Positions 37,265-46,437 of a DNA stretch of 64,000 nucleotides are shown here, in pieces; the first letter of the stretch is position 1, and each line of letters starts with the position of its first letter. The stretch spans positions 62,001 to 126,000 of the IMG/VR virus record IMGVR_UViG_3300043539_000897; one strand, given 5' to 3'. The stretch comes from a virus. Position numbers and translations under genes: made by a program. The notes under the pieces were generated by a model. That model was not told where the DNA came from. It did no database searches and saw only the letters and a program-made list of their open reading frames with translations.

Positions 37265-37495
37265 ATGAACAGTTCATGGAGAATTATTGCAATCCAACCT
37301 GATGAGTATATTACAGGTGTATTAAGATTAAAGGATGGTAAGAAATTCTTTCTCGGTGATATAACACCACACGGTCCTATAAATAGCTTCAGTGTTTACC
37401 AGGGGTCTATTCAAGTAGAGTTAGGTCTTAGCAGTGTTCATGGTATTAAGGAGATTCATCGAGCAACCCTCAAGTATTTGGAAGAGTTACCTTAA
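37265..37495 (+). CDS. hypothetical protein
   Basis: A 76-residue protein, beta-rich (GVLRLKDGKKFFLGDITPHG). The upstream frame would add a run of Leu codons that are really the promoter. No family recognised. Confidence 0.6.
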   Translation: MNSSWRIIAIQPDEYITGVLRLKDGKKFFLGDITPHGPINSFSVYQGSIQVELGLSSVHGIKEIHRATLKYLEELP

Positions 37496-37517
37496 GTTCT
37501 TTTCTATAATTTGACGC

Positions 37518-37526
37518 TATTTATAT
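37518..37526 (+). promoter_or_regulatory. late-type promoter motif
   Basis: CTATTTATA, 17 bases before the ATG at 37543, in a 47-base gap. Confidence 0.5.
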
Positions 37527-37542
37527 AAAAGCGCTTTTTAAA

Positions 37543-38361
37543 ATGAATAAAGAATTTAATAGAATGTTGAAACTTGCTGGTCTTATGACTGAAGGCTTGT
37601 ATACTAATCAGATGACTTCTGAAGAGCCTGTAATGGAAGCTCCTATGAAAAAGATGACTAAGGAGAAATTGAAGGCAAAGATTAAGGAGATGATGCTCCC
37701 TGAAGAGACTATTGGTCAAGAAGCTTATGCTGAGATGGGTAGCATGGATGAGTATGATACTCAAGGTCTTACTAATGCAGCTAGTGTTGTTGATCATTAT
37801 TTAAAGATGGCTTATGATGCTGGATCTATAGGTTCAGGATTTGATAATAACCTTGGTTACGATATGATGGATCATCTAAAGCAATTCTCTGGTGAGATGG
37901 ATGGTATGAATGAGGATGCTTCGGATATCTCTAACTCTGTTTCTAAGTCTTCTGTTGAGGTTTTGGTTGCAGCTGCAAAAAGAATTATTGGTGCATTAAA
38001 GGATGGTGGATTTGAGCAGGAGGATATCTATGACTATATTATGGATAAGGTTAAGACTTTGTCTGTAGATGAAGCTCTTTTTGAGGCTAAGAAAGAAGAA
38101 GAAGAGGTTCCTGAAGAGGTTAATATTGATGTTGAGGCTCCTGTAGAAGATACTGCTGATACTACTGTTGATATTAATATGGATGGAACTCCTGATCTCG
38201 ATACTGGTTCACCGGAGTTTAAAAAGGCATTTACAACTCTGATTGATGCTTACAATGCTGCTAAAGAAATAGGTGATCCTAAATACACTCAAATGCTTGC
38301 TAATGCTGTAACTTATTTTAATAAAAATATGATACTTAAACCAGGTCAACCACAAGCATAA
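37543..38361 (+). CDS. acidic hypothetical virion-region protein
   Basis: A 272-residue acidic protein. It starts MNKEFNRMLKLAGLMTEGLY, a short helix motif also typical of structural-gene neighbourhoods in large phages. Mid-region helical (AASVVDHYLKMAYDAGSIGS), then a run of Glu (FEAKKEEEEVPEEVNIDVEA) and a C-terminal helix. It could be a scaffold- or core-like protein, but that is only suggestive. Confidence 0.6.
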   Translation: MNKEFNRMLKLAGLMTEGLYTNQMTSEEPVMEAPMKKMTKEKLKAKIKEMMLPEETIGQEAYAEMGSMDEYDTQGLTNAASVVDHYLKMAYDAGSIGSGFDNNLGYDMMDHLKQFSGEMDGMNEDASDISNSVSKSSVEVLVAAAKRIIGALKDGGFEQEDIYDYIMDKVKTLSVDEALFEAKKEEEEVPEEVNIDVEAPVEDTADTTVDINMDGTPDLDTGSPEFKKAFTTLIDAYNAAKEIGDPKYTQMLANAVTYFNKNMILKPGQPQA

Positions 38362-38406
38362 TTAAACTTAAAATATTTGGAAAGGATGCCTTATAGTGTC
38401 CTTTTC

Positions 38407-38415
38407 CTATTTATA
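38407..38415 (+). promoter_or_regulatory. late-type promoter motif
   Basis: CTATTTATA, 6 bases before the chosen start at 38422; it decides that start over the ATG at 38377. Confidence 0.5.
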
Positions 38416-38421
38416 ATATAT

Positions 38422-38859
38422 ATGGATCCTAGTTTAGTATTTGGATTATTTCAAGATCCTGAAGATAAGTCAGGTAAGAAAGTTAAAGAGATTTTAGATT
38501 TTTCAGACCACCCGTATGTCTTTATGGGAATGTTTACCCGGATTATTTTCAGGGGAGATGTACTTAATGATCAGGTGATTAGGTTTTTTACCGAGATTAA
38601 TAAAGATTTAGATAAAGTAAATTTAGAACAGCTCAATAAGAGCTTGATTTTTAATAGAGCTTATTCATATCTTTCTCAATTAAATTTAGAAGATTCATTT
38701 CACATAGATACACTCTTAGAGAAGGTAGATGATAACTTTTTACAGGCTTGTACTTTAGCTCTAGACCATTTTCTAGAGTTGGAGGAATATGAAAAATGTA
38801 GTTTTATAAAAAATATTATAGAATTTATAGAGTTTTCACAAAATAAGTTGCCTTTGTAG
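38422..38859 (+). CDS. hypothetical protein with C-terminal YEKC motif
   Basis: Start at 38422 because the CTATTTATA motif precedes it; the frame to 38377 includes that motif. A 145-residue protein: FGLFQDPEDKSGKKVKEILD and a long helical domain, with LEEYEKCSFIKNIIEFI at the C-terminus, the same motif type as at 17369 and 19342. Function unknown. Confidence 0.62.
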   Translation: MDPSLVFGLFQDPEDKSGKKVKEILDFSDHPYVFMGMFTRIIFRGDVLNDQVIRFFTEINKDLDKVNLEQLNKSLIFNRAYSYLSQLNLEDSFHIDTLLEKVDDNFLQACTLALDHFLELEEYEKCSFIKNIIEFIEFSQNKLPL

Positions 38860-38927
38860 TTTTTAGTTCTTATCATCTATACATGGGGTTTGAGACAGGG
38901 GGGAAAAGTTAAAAGGGATATAATAAT

Positions 38928-39137
38928 ATGAGATATAGAGATCAAGTAATTAACAAAGTAGAGGTATTAGAAAGTACCTTAAAGGTGTTGAGGCAGATTG
39001 TTCAAAGACAAGAGCCAATTAAAACATACTTAGAAACTATTGAAAGAGCGGAAGAACAGCTTAACCAAGTTAGACAGTATGTTGAAATGGAGCCGACAAC
39101 TACTAATGAAGTAGGTGGCTTTTCCGGACAAAGGTAA
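38928..39137 (+). CDS. small coiled-coil protein
   Basis: A 69-residue protein that is nearly all heptad-like helix (KVEVLESTLKVLRQIVQRQE, TIERAEEQLNQVRQYVEM). Sits after a 68-base gap. Function unknown. Confidence 0.58.
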   Translation: MRYRDQVINKVEVLESTLKVLRQIVQRQEPIKTYLETIERAEEQLNQVRQYVEMEPTTTNEVGGFSGQR

Positions 39138-39148
39138 TTATCTTTAGA
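39116..39148 (+). promoter_or_regulatory. promoter, nearly leaderless
   Basis: TGG at 39116, 20 bases, TATCTTTAGA, then GT and ATG at 39151. Early-type core in front of the HD gene, inside the late region. Confidence 0.55.
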
Positions 39149-39150
39149 GT

Positions 39151-39939
39151 ATGAATTTAACAGCAGAACAGATCCAATCTAATTGGGAAGAATTTCTAGG
39201 GTATATTGACACCTATATTTCTTCTCCAAGAAAAGAAGACTTGCGTAAGTTTTATGAAGACCGTGTAGATAGGTTTATCTTAATGCCAGCAGCTCATACT
39301 ACTAAGTATCACAACTGTTTCCCCGGAGGATACATTGAACATGTTAATCGTGTTATTAAAGCTTCCTTACACTTTGCAAAACTTTGGGAGAAGTTCGGCT
39401 GTGATATGTCTACCTTTACAATTGAAGAGTTAGTCTTTTCTGCTATGAATCATGATTTAGGGAAAGTGGGAGATAGCCAAAACGATTTGTATTTACCCGG
39501 AAGAGATGAATGGAGAAAGAAAAACCTAGGTGAGGTTTACTCCTACAACAATGAGGTTGCTTTTATGACTATCCCGGATAGGTCCTTATTCTTACTTCAG
39601 GAAGCTAATATTAAATATTCTATGAATGAGATGCTTGCTATTAAAACTCACGATGGACTATATGAAGAAGCTAACAAAGCTTATCTAATTTCCAGAATGC
39701 CAGAGAGTAGACCTAAATCAGTGATTATCTATATTTTACATCAAGCAGATCTAATGGCTTCAGTAGTTGAGATGACAGTCAATCCTACAGAACAACCCAA
39801 GTCAAAACAGTTCTCAATTTCAAAAGAGACTACTCAGAAGAATCCAGTAACTCACCAACAACAGGCAAAAAACAAAGCATTATCTAATATTCAGAGTGAT
39901 GGTTTGAAGAATGCAATGTCTAACTTTTTCACAGACTAA
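39151..39939 (+). CDS. HD-domain phosphohydrolase
   Basis: A 262-residue protein with the HD metal motif: H64 in GGYIEHVNRVI, HD at 101-102 in MNHDLGKVGD, and further Asp in IYILHQADLMAS. HD enzymes hydrolyse phosphomonoesters or diesters of nucleotides or signalling molecules. The extended C-terminus is Gln/Lys-rich and probably disordered. ATGACG overlap links it to the next membrane protein. Substrate unknown; nucleotide recycling or counter-defence are both possible. Confidence 0.75.
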   Translation: MNLTAEQIQSNWEEFLGYIDTYISSPRKEDLRKFYEDRVDRFILMPAAHTTKYHNCFPGGYIEHVNRVIKASLHFAKLWEKFGCDMSTFTIEELVFSAMNHDLGKVGDSQNDLYLPGRDEWRKKNLGEVYSYNNEVAFMTIPDRSLFLLQEANIKYSMNEMLAIKTHDGLYEEANKAYLISRMPESRPKSVIIYILHQADLMASVVEMTVNPTEQPKSKQFSISKETTQKNPVTHQQQAKNKALSNIQSDGLKNAMSNFFTD

Positions 39940-40226
39940 TGACGATATTAATTACTATATTGAGTCTAGCAGTATGTGTATTAGGTTATACGACTTACAA
40001 CTTACTTCGTAAAAATGAAAAGCAGGAAGATGTTTTAACTGCTTATTTACTGTACATGGATAATTTATCTAAGATTATCGAACACAGTGAACAACAACTT
40101 CAAAAAATTGATAGCAAAGGCACATTCCAAAGTGATGATGAGATCGGTTGGTTCTTCGAGCAAATAAAGGTTATTCAAAGTAGATTAAATAACTTTAAAT
40201 TGACCGATGACCGAGAAGAAAAATAA
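39939..40226 (+). CDS. membrane-anchored helical protein
   Basis: A 95-residue protein: transmembrane helix at residues 3-21 (ILITILSLAVCVLGYTTYN), then a coiled coil (NLSKIIEHSEQQLQKIDSKG). The start overlaps the HD gene stop and the late sigma gene begins inside its end. Confidence 0.6.
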   Translation: MTILITILSLAVCVLGYTTYNLLRKNEKQEDVLTAYLLYMDNLSKIIEHSEQQLQKIDSKGTFQSDDEIGWFFEQIKVIQSRLNNFKLTDDREEK

Positions 40227-40941
40227 AAATTACTTTACCCACGATACTCAACTTGCAATAGTTAAATATGTGCACACTGAGGATTATGCAGAACGTAATA
40301 AGATTTATAGAGAAGAGATTCACTATGCATTATATAAGTTAACACAGAACTTAATTCATACTTTTAAATTCTACTACACAGAGGAAACAAACTTAGAAGA
40401 CCTTCAGCACGAAGTAATTACCTTCCTACTAACTAAACTAGATCGCTTCAACCCTGAGAATGGAGCTAAAGCGTATTCTTATTTCGGAACAGTAGCTAAA
40501 AGATACCTAATTGCTTCTAATCAAAAGAATTATAAGAAGAGGTTAGAGTTACTCTCCTTAGATACCTTAAATACGGAACAGGAAGACGGTGAGGTTGTTT
40601 ATGGAGACGTATTAGATGTAAATGGGGTACAGGCTGACACTCAAGTGTACCATCCGGTAGATGAAGTGTCTGAGTTCTTAGATATCTACGTGGAGCATTG
40701 TACAGATAACATCTACGAGTTATTCCCTAAAGATGAAGATGCACAGATTGCAGATGCTATTCTCGAATTATTCAGAAAAAGAGAACATATAACAATCTTT
40801 AATAAGAAAGCTCTTTACATTTACATAAGGGAGATTATCGACGTTAAGACGCCTAGAATCACAAAAGTAGCTAACGAACTAGGGGATCTCTATAAGAAAC
40901 AGTATGCATTCTATGTAGAGAACGGGTACGCAGACTTCTAA
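40207..40941 (+). CDS. gp55-like late sigma factor
   Basis: A 244-residue protein resembling T4 gp55-family late sigma factors, which are diverged sigma-70 region-2 proteins. ETNLEDLQHEVITFLLTKLD (residues 60-79) and RFNPENGAKAYSYFGTVAKR (80-99) match the core-binding and DNA-opening helices in phage late sigmas, and NKKALYIYIREIIDVKTPRI is the C-terminal helical part. T4 gp55 has 185 residues, so this one is longer. It is the natural candidate to recognise the CTATTTATA sites that dominate from here on. Confidence 0.75.
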   Translation: MTEKKNKNYFTHDTQLAIVKYVHTEDYAERNKIYREEIHYALYKLTQNLIHTFKFYYTEETNLEDLQHEVITFLLTKLDRFNPENGAKAYSYFGTVAKRYLIASNQKNYKKRLELLSLDTLNTEQEDGEVVYGDVLDVNGVQADTQVYHPVDEVSEFLDIYVEHCTDNIYELFPKDEDAQIADAILELFRKREHITIFNKKALYIYIREIIDVKTPRITKVANELGDLYKKQYAFYVENGYADF

Positions 40942-40954
40942 ACTGTACTACTTT

Positions 40955-40963
40955 CTATTTATA
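40955..40963 (+). promoter_or_regulatory. late-type promoter motif
   Basis: CTATTTATA, 15 bases before the ATG at 40979, ahead of the baseplate gene block. Confidence 0.55.
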
Positions 40964-40978
40964 AAAAATAGATTAACC

Positions 40979-41314
40979 ATGAGTTTAGATAAATTAATTT
41001 TTAAAAATAAGAAATTCGCAGACCTTCTAGAGGAGATTTACGACAATCAGAAGAAGAAAGAAAAGCAGATTTCAACTCTTATCTCTGAGTTACGTCCTTT
41101 AATTGAAGATACCGGAGATGCAACTTTGATAGTACCTCTTATTAAAGAGTACTTAGAGATCGGAGTTAAGAATGATGACCAACTTGTAAAGGTTGCAACA
41201 ATCATCCAACGTATATTCCAGAATCAAGACTCCGCTACTGACTCGTTCGGGATTACCGATGAAGAAAGGGAGCAGTTACTAAAAGAGATTAACAATATAA
41301 AAGAAGATAAGTAA
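40979..41314 (+). CDS. helical virion-region protein
   Basis: A 111-residue protein, all helix (FADLLEEIYDNQKKKEKQIS, LIVPLIKEYLEIGVKNDDQL). Its stop overlaps the gp5-like start by 1 base. Small helical proteins of this sort flank the baseplate genes in T4-like phages; function not recognised. Confidence 0.62.
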   Translation: MSLDKLIFKNKKFADLLEEIYDNQKKKEKQISTLISELRPLIEDTGDATLIVPLIKEYLEIGVKNDDQLVKVATIIQRIFQNQDSATDSFGITDEEREQLLKEINNIKEDK

Positions 41315-42552
41315 TGGCAAAATTTGGCTTTGGAGCTCTAGATGGTAGTTTTAATAATAGCACCTCCGGTACTAGTAAAACCCTTGATGCATTAAAGTTA
41401 GCAAACTTAAATTCGACCGGGAGAGTACTTAGCGTCGTACTTGACGACTCTCACCCAAAGTATAAAGAATTAGGTGGGCCAAAAGCTATCGGTGCAGTTG
41501 AGATAATTGACCTCTCTGGAGGTACAGGAGACTACTCTACAGTATCTGAAAATCAAAACTATAAAGTTGCTTACCCTTTACAGCCCGGTATTAAGAACTA
41601 TCCGCTCGTAAATGAGGTTGTCTACTTAGTATCACAGCCGACAAAGAAAATAATGCAGAGGAATTCTGCAAAAGCACTATACTACATTAGTGTAGTTAAT
41701 CTTTGGAATCACCCACATCATAACGCTATCCCATATTCTGCAGGATCTTTAACCCCTGAGAATTCTAAAAATTACCAGGACTCTGCTTTAGGAAGTACAA
41801 ATAAATTAACAGATACTTCAGGTACAATTAGGTTTGGCAAATACTTTAAAGAACGTTCAGATATCTATCCACTACAGCCTTTCGAAGGAGATTTAATTTA
41901 CGAAGGAAGGTGGGGCAATAGTATTAGGTTGAGCGGTACAGCTCCTGATAAAAACCCCTGGTCCACTGTGGGCACCCAAGGAGACGCTATAACAATTATT
42001 AGGAACGGTCAAACAGATAACCCTACTAAGAATGGATGGGATTTTACAGTAGAAGATATCAACACAGATGCATCTTCTATCTACTTAACAACAACTCAAA
42101 AAGTACCGCTACTAGCAAATACAAATTACTTTAGTTATAAATCGAATCCCCCTACCCTACCTGATGAATACACGGGCAAGCAGGTAATTATAAACTCTGG
42201 AAGGCTAGTCTTTAATACAACAGAAGATCACCTATTATTAAGTTCAGCAAAAAGTATCAGTTTAAGTTCTGCAGGAACAGTTAACATAGATGCTTCTGAA
42301 ATGATAATTCAAACTAGTAAAATATACTTAGGATCTAAATCTGCAAAAGAACCTTTACTACTTGGAGATACAACAGTAGAGTTACTAAAGACAATGATTG
42401 ACGTGCTTAAAGAACTAGTAACAGCCTCTTTAAAAGCATCTAATTCAGGCGGCCCAATACCAAGTCTAAATAAAAAAGCACCTGCATTATTAAAGAAACT
42501 TTTAACATTAAATCCCGACCTTCTTAAATCTAACTCTAACTTTACAGTATAA
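41314..42552 (+). CDS. gp5-like baseplate hub/spike protein
   Basis: A 412-residue structural protein. The N-terminal half has an OB-like domain (GAVEIIDLSG, VNEVVYLVSQPTKKIM); PFEGDLIYEGRWGNSIRLSG and DAITIIRNGQ near residues 190-230 match the beta-prism/needle proteins that pair with the T4 baseplate hub; then a beta-helix stretch (KSISLSSAGTVNIDASEMII) and a helical tail. It probably forms the cell-puncturing central spike. No lysozyme domain is visible, unlike T4 gp5. Confidence 0.72.
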   Translation: MAKFGFGALDGSFNNSTSGTSKTLDALKLANLNSTGRVLSVVLDDSHPKYKELGGPKAIGAVEIIDLSGGTGDYSTVSENQNYKVAYPLQPGIKNYPLVNEVVYLVSQPTKKIMQRNSAKALYYISVVNLWNHPHHNAIPYSAGSLTPENSKNYQDSALGSTNKLTDTSGTIRFGKYFKERSDIYPLQPFEGDLIYEGRWGNSIRLSGTAPDKNPWSTVGTQGDAITIIRNGQTDNPTKNGWDFTVEDINTDASSIYLTTTQKVPLLANTNYFSYKSNPPTLPDEYTGKQVIINSGRLVFNTTEDHLLLSSAKSISLSSAGTVNIDASEMIIQTSKIYLGSKSAKEPLLLGDTTVELLKTMIDVLKELVTASLKASNSGGPIPSLNKKAPALLKKLLTLNPDLLKSNSNFTV

Positions 42553-43775
42553 TGGCAAACCCCTCCCCACCATACATTAAATTATCAAACGGTGATGTTA
42601 TTATCTTTGAAAAATTAGGACCTCAAAAAAGAGCGGTTTTATTAAACTCTCAAAGCATTAGGTTGAGACAAGGTAGTTATTTAATAGGTGCAACAGAGAG
42701 ACAACTAGCTGATACTATTATCTTAAGTTATCCTGCCCCACCCCCAACAATTATTGAAGAAGTATTATTACCCTCCTCAACAACACCACCCCCCTCCCCA
42801 CCCCCTGCACCTCCCACCACTCCCCCCATTGCTCCCCCTGAATTAGAAAAACAGAGAGAACAAGAAGCAGCTAAAAGAGATACTGTTAACAAAAAATTAA
42901 AGCTTCAAAGAACTCTGACTGCAGCAACCGTCGTTGCAACTGCAACACAATTAGCACCTCTGGATAGGATTAACCAAACAATCAATAGTAAGGTTGCAGA
43001 TTTACAAGATAAAGCAATATCAACTTTACTATCTTTAGCGTCCCAACTAGGAATAGAAGGATTAGATACTGCTAACCCGACCCTGCCAAATATATGCCCT
43101 CCACAGAGTATCCTAGATAGGGCATTACAGATACGTAATTCTTTAGGAACAGATATTGAAAATACTGCAAAATATGTTGATACTATAAATGCATCTTTAA
43201 CAATACTAACTCCAATTGTAAATGGAACAGTTACATCTTTAGACGCTTTAACTTTACTAAAGACTGCTACATCAGTAGCTGCTAAGCTAGCTCCAACATT
43301 ACCCGGAGCAGTTACAGCTTTAATAAGTGATTTAGATGACATTAAAACATCAATTACATTCAAATCAGACGGAACACCTAAACTCCCGGAATTAAAAAGA
43401 GCTTTAGCACTGGGTAGTGAATACACCTCTGATGCAGCAAAAATACTTCAAACAATTTTAATAGTGTTAGACGTAGTTGACCTTGTATTAGTGAAGTGTG
43501 GTAAGAAACCTAACGCACTAGGAGCAAACACTAGTAAACTTCTAGATACCATAAAATTAGCAGCTACCTCTATTATCGATTTGACCTATAAAGGTTTTAC
43601 TTTTGAGATCGTAGAGAAACCGTTTAGCCCAACTCTAAAGCAAAAAATAGGTCAAGCTAAGAATAGTCAAGGAATCGTTTTACTACAAACAGAACCATCC
43701 TTCACAACAGACCCTCAAGTCCTTGTTAATGAATTAAAACTCATTATAGATAGGGATAACCTAAAAGCCAATTAA
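42552..43775 (+). CDS. structural protein with proline-rich linker
   Basis: A 407-residue protein. Residues 1-50 look like a small beta module (NGDVIIFEKLGPQKRAVLL), followed by a long Pro/Thr stretch near 58-98 (PPPSPPPAPPTTPPIAPPEL), then a largely helical domain with hydrophobic Ala/Leu/Ile/Thr runs. The proline linker could join two virion parts. Located between gp5-like and gp25-like genes, so a baseplate or tail role is likely, but no family is recognised. Confidence 0.62.
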   Translation: MANPSPPYIKLSNGDVIIFEKLGPQKRAVLLNSQSIRLRQGSYLIGATERQLADTIILSYPAPPPTIIEEVLLPSSTTPPPSPPPAPPTTPPIAPPELEKQREQEAAKRDTVNKKLKLQRTLTAATVVATATQLAPLDRINQTINSKVADLQDKAISTLLSLASQLGIEGLDTANPTLPNICPPQSILDRALQIRNSLGTDIENTAKYVDTINASLTILTPIVNGTVTSLDALTLLKTATSVAAKLAPTLPGAVTALISDLDDIKTSITFKSDGTPKLPELKRALALGSEYTSDAAKILQTILIVLDVVDLVLVKCGKKPNALGANTSKLLDTIKLAATSIIDLTYKGFTFEIVEKPFSPTLKQKIGQAKNSQGIVLLQTEPSFTTDPQVLVNELKLIIDRDNLKAN

Positions 43776-43778
43776 GAA

Positions 43779-43787
43779 ATATTTATA
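43779..43787 (+). promoter_or_regulatory. late-type promoter motif, variant
   Basis: ATATTTATA, 4 bases before the ATG at 43792. First base differs from the CTATTTATA form. Confidence 0.4.
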
Positions 43788-43791
43788 AAAG

Positions 43792-44169
43792 ATGGATACC
43801 AAAGTATTTAAAAAACTCATCAAAGAAGCCGTAAGAGAAGCTATTCAAGAAGAATTAAAGGAAATTCTACTAGAAGCAGTACGTGCCCCTAAAACAATCA
43901 TTCAGGAGAGCTACTCAGCCCCTGTACCAGTTTCTACTCAACCAATAGTAGCCAGTATTAATGCAAGAGATAAATACAAAGAACTACTAGGTGAAATGAT
44001 GGAATCAAAAAATGGAAACATTTCAATGACCTCAAACGACGCCATGTCTTTCGGAGCACAGCCTGGATACAGACCACCTGCAACAATAAATACTGCCGGT
44101 GAAGGATCAGCACTACCTGCAGGAGAAGTTAACCTAGACCAAATTATGGGTCTTATTAAGAAGAAGTAA
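43792..44169 (+). CDS. baseplate-region hypothetical protein
   Basis: A 125-residue protein. N-terminal helix (KKLIKEAVREAIQEELKEIL), unstructured middle, C-terminal Gly/Ala/Pro segment. Its stop codon overlaps the next ATG by one base, linking it to the gp25-like gene. Confidence 0.6.
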   Translation: MDTKVFKKLIKEAVREAIQEELKEILLEAVRAPKTIIQESYSAPVPVSTQPIVASINARDKYKELLGEMMESKNGNISMTSNDAMSFGAQPGYRPPATINTAGEGSALPAGEVNLDQIMGLIKKK

Positions 44170-44576
44170 TGGCATTTGATGCAAAGAAGATATTCCCAAT
44201 AGATAAGAAACCTTCAGTCGCTGTAGGAGTCGGAATACCCTTTGCTGCACCCGCTGTTTTTACCTCCACCTATACTACTCAACAAGCTATTAAAAACAAC
44301 CTGATTAACTTCTTTTTAACCGGGACCGGGCAGAGGTATTTAAATCCAACATTCGGAGCAGGGTTACAAGTTTATATTTTTGAGCAATTAAACAATAATA
44401 CAGATGCAGCTTTAGAGCAAGACATCCAAAGTATTATAAGCGAGTTTTTTCCGAGTGTTATTGTTGAAAATTTAACGATAACCGGCAACCCTGATACAAA
44501 TCAAATTACAGTCGCATTAAAATATTCAATTAAAGATACAGGTACAATAGATAGCTTACAAATATCATTCAACTAA
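44169..44576 (+). CDS. gp25-like baseplate wedge protein
   Basis: A 135-residue GPW/gp25 family protein. TQQAIKNNLINFFLTGTGQR followed by YLNPTFGAGLQVYIFEQL is the family core (normally EPR-FG-xGL, here NPTFGAGL), then a helix DAALEQDIQSIISEFFP and strands VENLTITGN and ITVALKYSI. gp25 sits in the wedge that triggers sheath contraction and nucleates the sheath. T4 gp25 has 132 residues, so the size fits. Confidence 0.85.
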   Translation: MAFDAKKIFPIDKKPSVAVGVGIPFAAPAVFTSTYTTQQAIKNNLINFFLTGTGQRYLNPTFGAGLQVYIFEQLNNNTDAALEQDIQSIISEFFPSVIVENLTITGNPDTNQITVALKYSIKDTGTIDSLQISFN

Positions 44577-44577
44577 A

Positions 44578-46434
44578 ATGGCAATTAAAAGAGACATAAA
44601 ATATTTAAATAAAGATTTTAGCACACTAAGGGCTTCCTTAATTGACTATGCTAAAACTTATTTCCCTACAACCTATAACGATTTCAGTCCGTCATCTCCT
44701 GGGATGATGTTTATGGAAATGGCAGCATACGTAGGGGACGTTATGTCATTTTACTTAGATAACCAAATTCAAGAAACATACTTACAGTATGCTCGTCAGA
44801 CAGATAACCTATTTGAATTAGCATACATGTTCGGGTACAAACCAAATGTAACAGGTGTTGCTACTACAACCATTGATTTCTACCAACAAATACCATCTAA
44901 ATCATCTGCAAGTGTCTACATACCTGATTTTGACTATACCTTATTAATTGCTGAAAACGCAGTTGTATCTTCAACCTCTAACAGCGAAGTTAAATTTTTA
45001 ATTCAAGACAGCGTAGACTTTTCAGTATCTTCATCACAGGATCCAACTGAGGTTACAATCTTCCAAACAGCAGGAGTAAATCCAGTTAGCTACCTTTTGA
45101 AAAAAAGCAGACAAGCAATTTCTGCCACAATCAATTCCAGCGCCCTAACCTTCACTAGCCCAGTACAATTTGATACACGGTTAATTAACGTAGATAAGAT
45201 TGTTGGAATTTTAGATGCTACAGATAGTGATGGTAATAATTGGTACGAAGTAGATTATTTAGCACAAGATGCGATTTACTCTGGTATTAAAAATACAAAC
45301 CCCAATGACCCTAACCGGTCAATTGATAATGCAGATACACCATATATTCTACAGTTAGAACAAGTACAGAGAAGGTTTGCAACTAGATTTCTTGACTCAG
45401 GATCTCTACAACTACAATTTGGAGCAGGTACTGCAACAGATACAGACGAAACAATTGTACCGAATCCAAACAATGTAGGCCTAGGATTACCCTTCCAACA
45501 ATCTAAACTAACAACTGCCTACTCACCTACAAACTTTATCTTTACAAAGACGTACGGTATCGCTCCTTCAAATACAACTATTAACGTCAGGTATTTAACA
45601 GGAGGCGGAGTAGCTGCAAACGTTCCTTCAAACGACCTAACAGTAATTACAGGAGATATTAGCTTCTTAAACTCAAACCTTAATGCAGCTACAGCTAATA
45701 CTTACAGAGCGTCTTTAGCAGTAAATAACCCAGATGCAGCAGTTGGAGGTCAAGATGGTGATAGTATTGAAGAGCTTAGACAAAATACACTATCTAATTA
45801 TCAAACTCAACTACGTAACGTAACCCAAGATGATTACCTAGTAAGATCATTGTCAATGCCTGCTAAATACGGAGTGATCGCTAAAGCATATATTGAACAA
45901 ACTAAGATTGCTAACTTAGGAATAGGAGAAACACCTACTACATTAGATCTATATGTACTTACATATAACAGCAGTAAAAACCTAGTAATAGCTTCGAATG
46001 CACTTAAGCAAAACCTAAACACCTATCTAGCACAATATAGAGTTATAGGAGATTCGGTTAGAGTTAAAGACGCTTTTGTGATTAACATAGGAGTTAATTT
46101 TGATATTACTGTTGCTGCAAACTACAATAGTAATGAAGTAATTTTTAATGCTATTACAGCAGTTAGAGAGTATTTTAATATAAATAACTGGCAAATTAAC
46201 CAACCTATTTTACTTAAAAACTTAAGTCTTCTAATTGATAACATTGACGGAGTACAGACGGTTAAAAATGTTGAGGTTGTTAATTTAACTGGAGAAGCGC
46301 TAGGATATTCAAACTATTCATACGATACAAAAGGAGCAACTATTGACAACGTGGTATACCCTTCTATTGATCCTATGATCTTTGAAGTTAAGTATCCGAA
46401 TGTAGACATTAAAGGAAGAGTAGTTTCTCTTTAA
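44578..46434 (+). CDS. gp6-like baseplate wedge protein
   Basis: A 618-residue protein. N-terminus MAIKRDIKYLNKDFSTLRAS, followed by FSPSSPGMMFMEMAAYVGDV and FYLDNQIQETYLQYAR, strongly resembles T4-like gp6 (about 660 residues). The C-terminal half has the baseplate-J fold signature (NPDAAVGGQDGDSIEELRQN) with the following YLVRSLSMPAKYG. gp6 forms the baseplate's inner ring with gp7 and gp53 in T4. Immediately after gp25-like gene, as expected for a wedge operon. Confidence 0.85.
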   Translation: MAIKRDIKYLNKDFSTLRASLIDYAKTYFPTTYNDFSPSSPGMMFMEMAAYVGDVMSFYLDNQIQETYLQYARQTDNLFELAYMFGYKPNVTGVATTTIDFYQQIPSKSSASVYIPDFDYTLLIAENAVVSSTSNSEVKFLIQDSVDFSVSSSQDPTEVTIFQTAGVNPVSYLLKKSRQAISATINSSALTFTSPVQFDTRLINVDKIVGILDATDSDGNNWYEVDYLAQDAIYSGIKNTNPNDPNRSIDNADTPYILQLEQVQRRFATRFLDSGSLQLQFGAGTATDTDETIVPNPNNVGLGLPFQQSKLTTAYSPTNFIFTKTYGIAPSNTTINVRYLTGGGVAANVPSNDLTVITGDISFLNSNLNAATANTYRASLAVNNPDAAVGGQDGDSIEELRQNTLSNYQTQLRNVTQDDYLVRSLSMPAKYGVIAKAYIEQTKIANLGIGETPTTLDLYVLTYNSSKNLVIASNALKQNLNTYLAQYRVIGDSVRVKDAFVINIGVNFDITVAANYNSNEVIFNAITAVREYFNINNWQINQPILLKNLSLLIDNIDGVQTVKNVEVVNLTGEALGYSNYSYDTKGATIDNVVYPSIDPMIFEVKYPNVDIKGRVVSL

Positions 46435-46437
46435 TTC

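Noticed and set aside
42905-43426. Minus-strand frame of 173 codons
   Set aside because: It is a mirror of the real + strand structural gene; no minus-strand promoter or leader, and neighbouring genes are all rightward.
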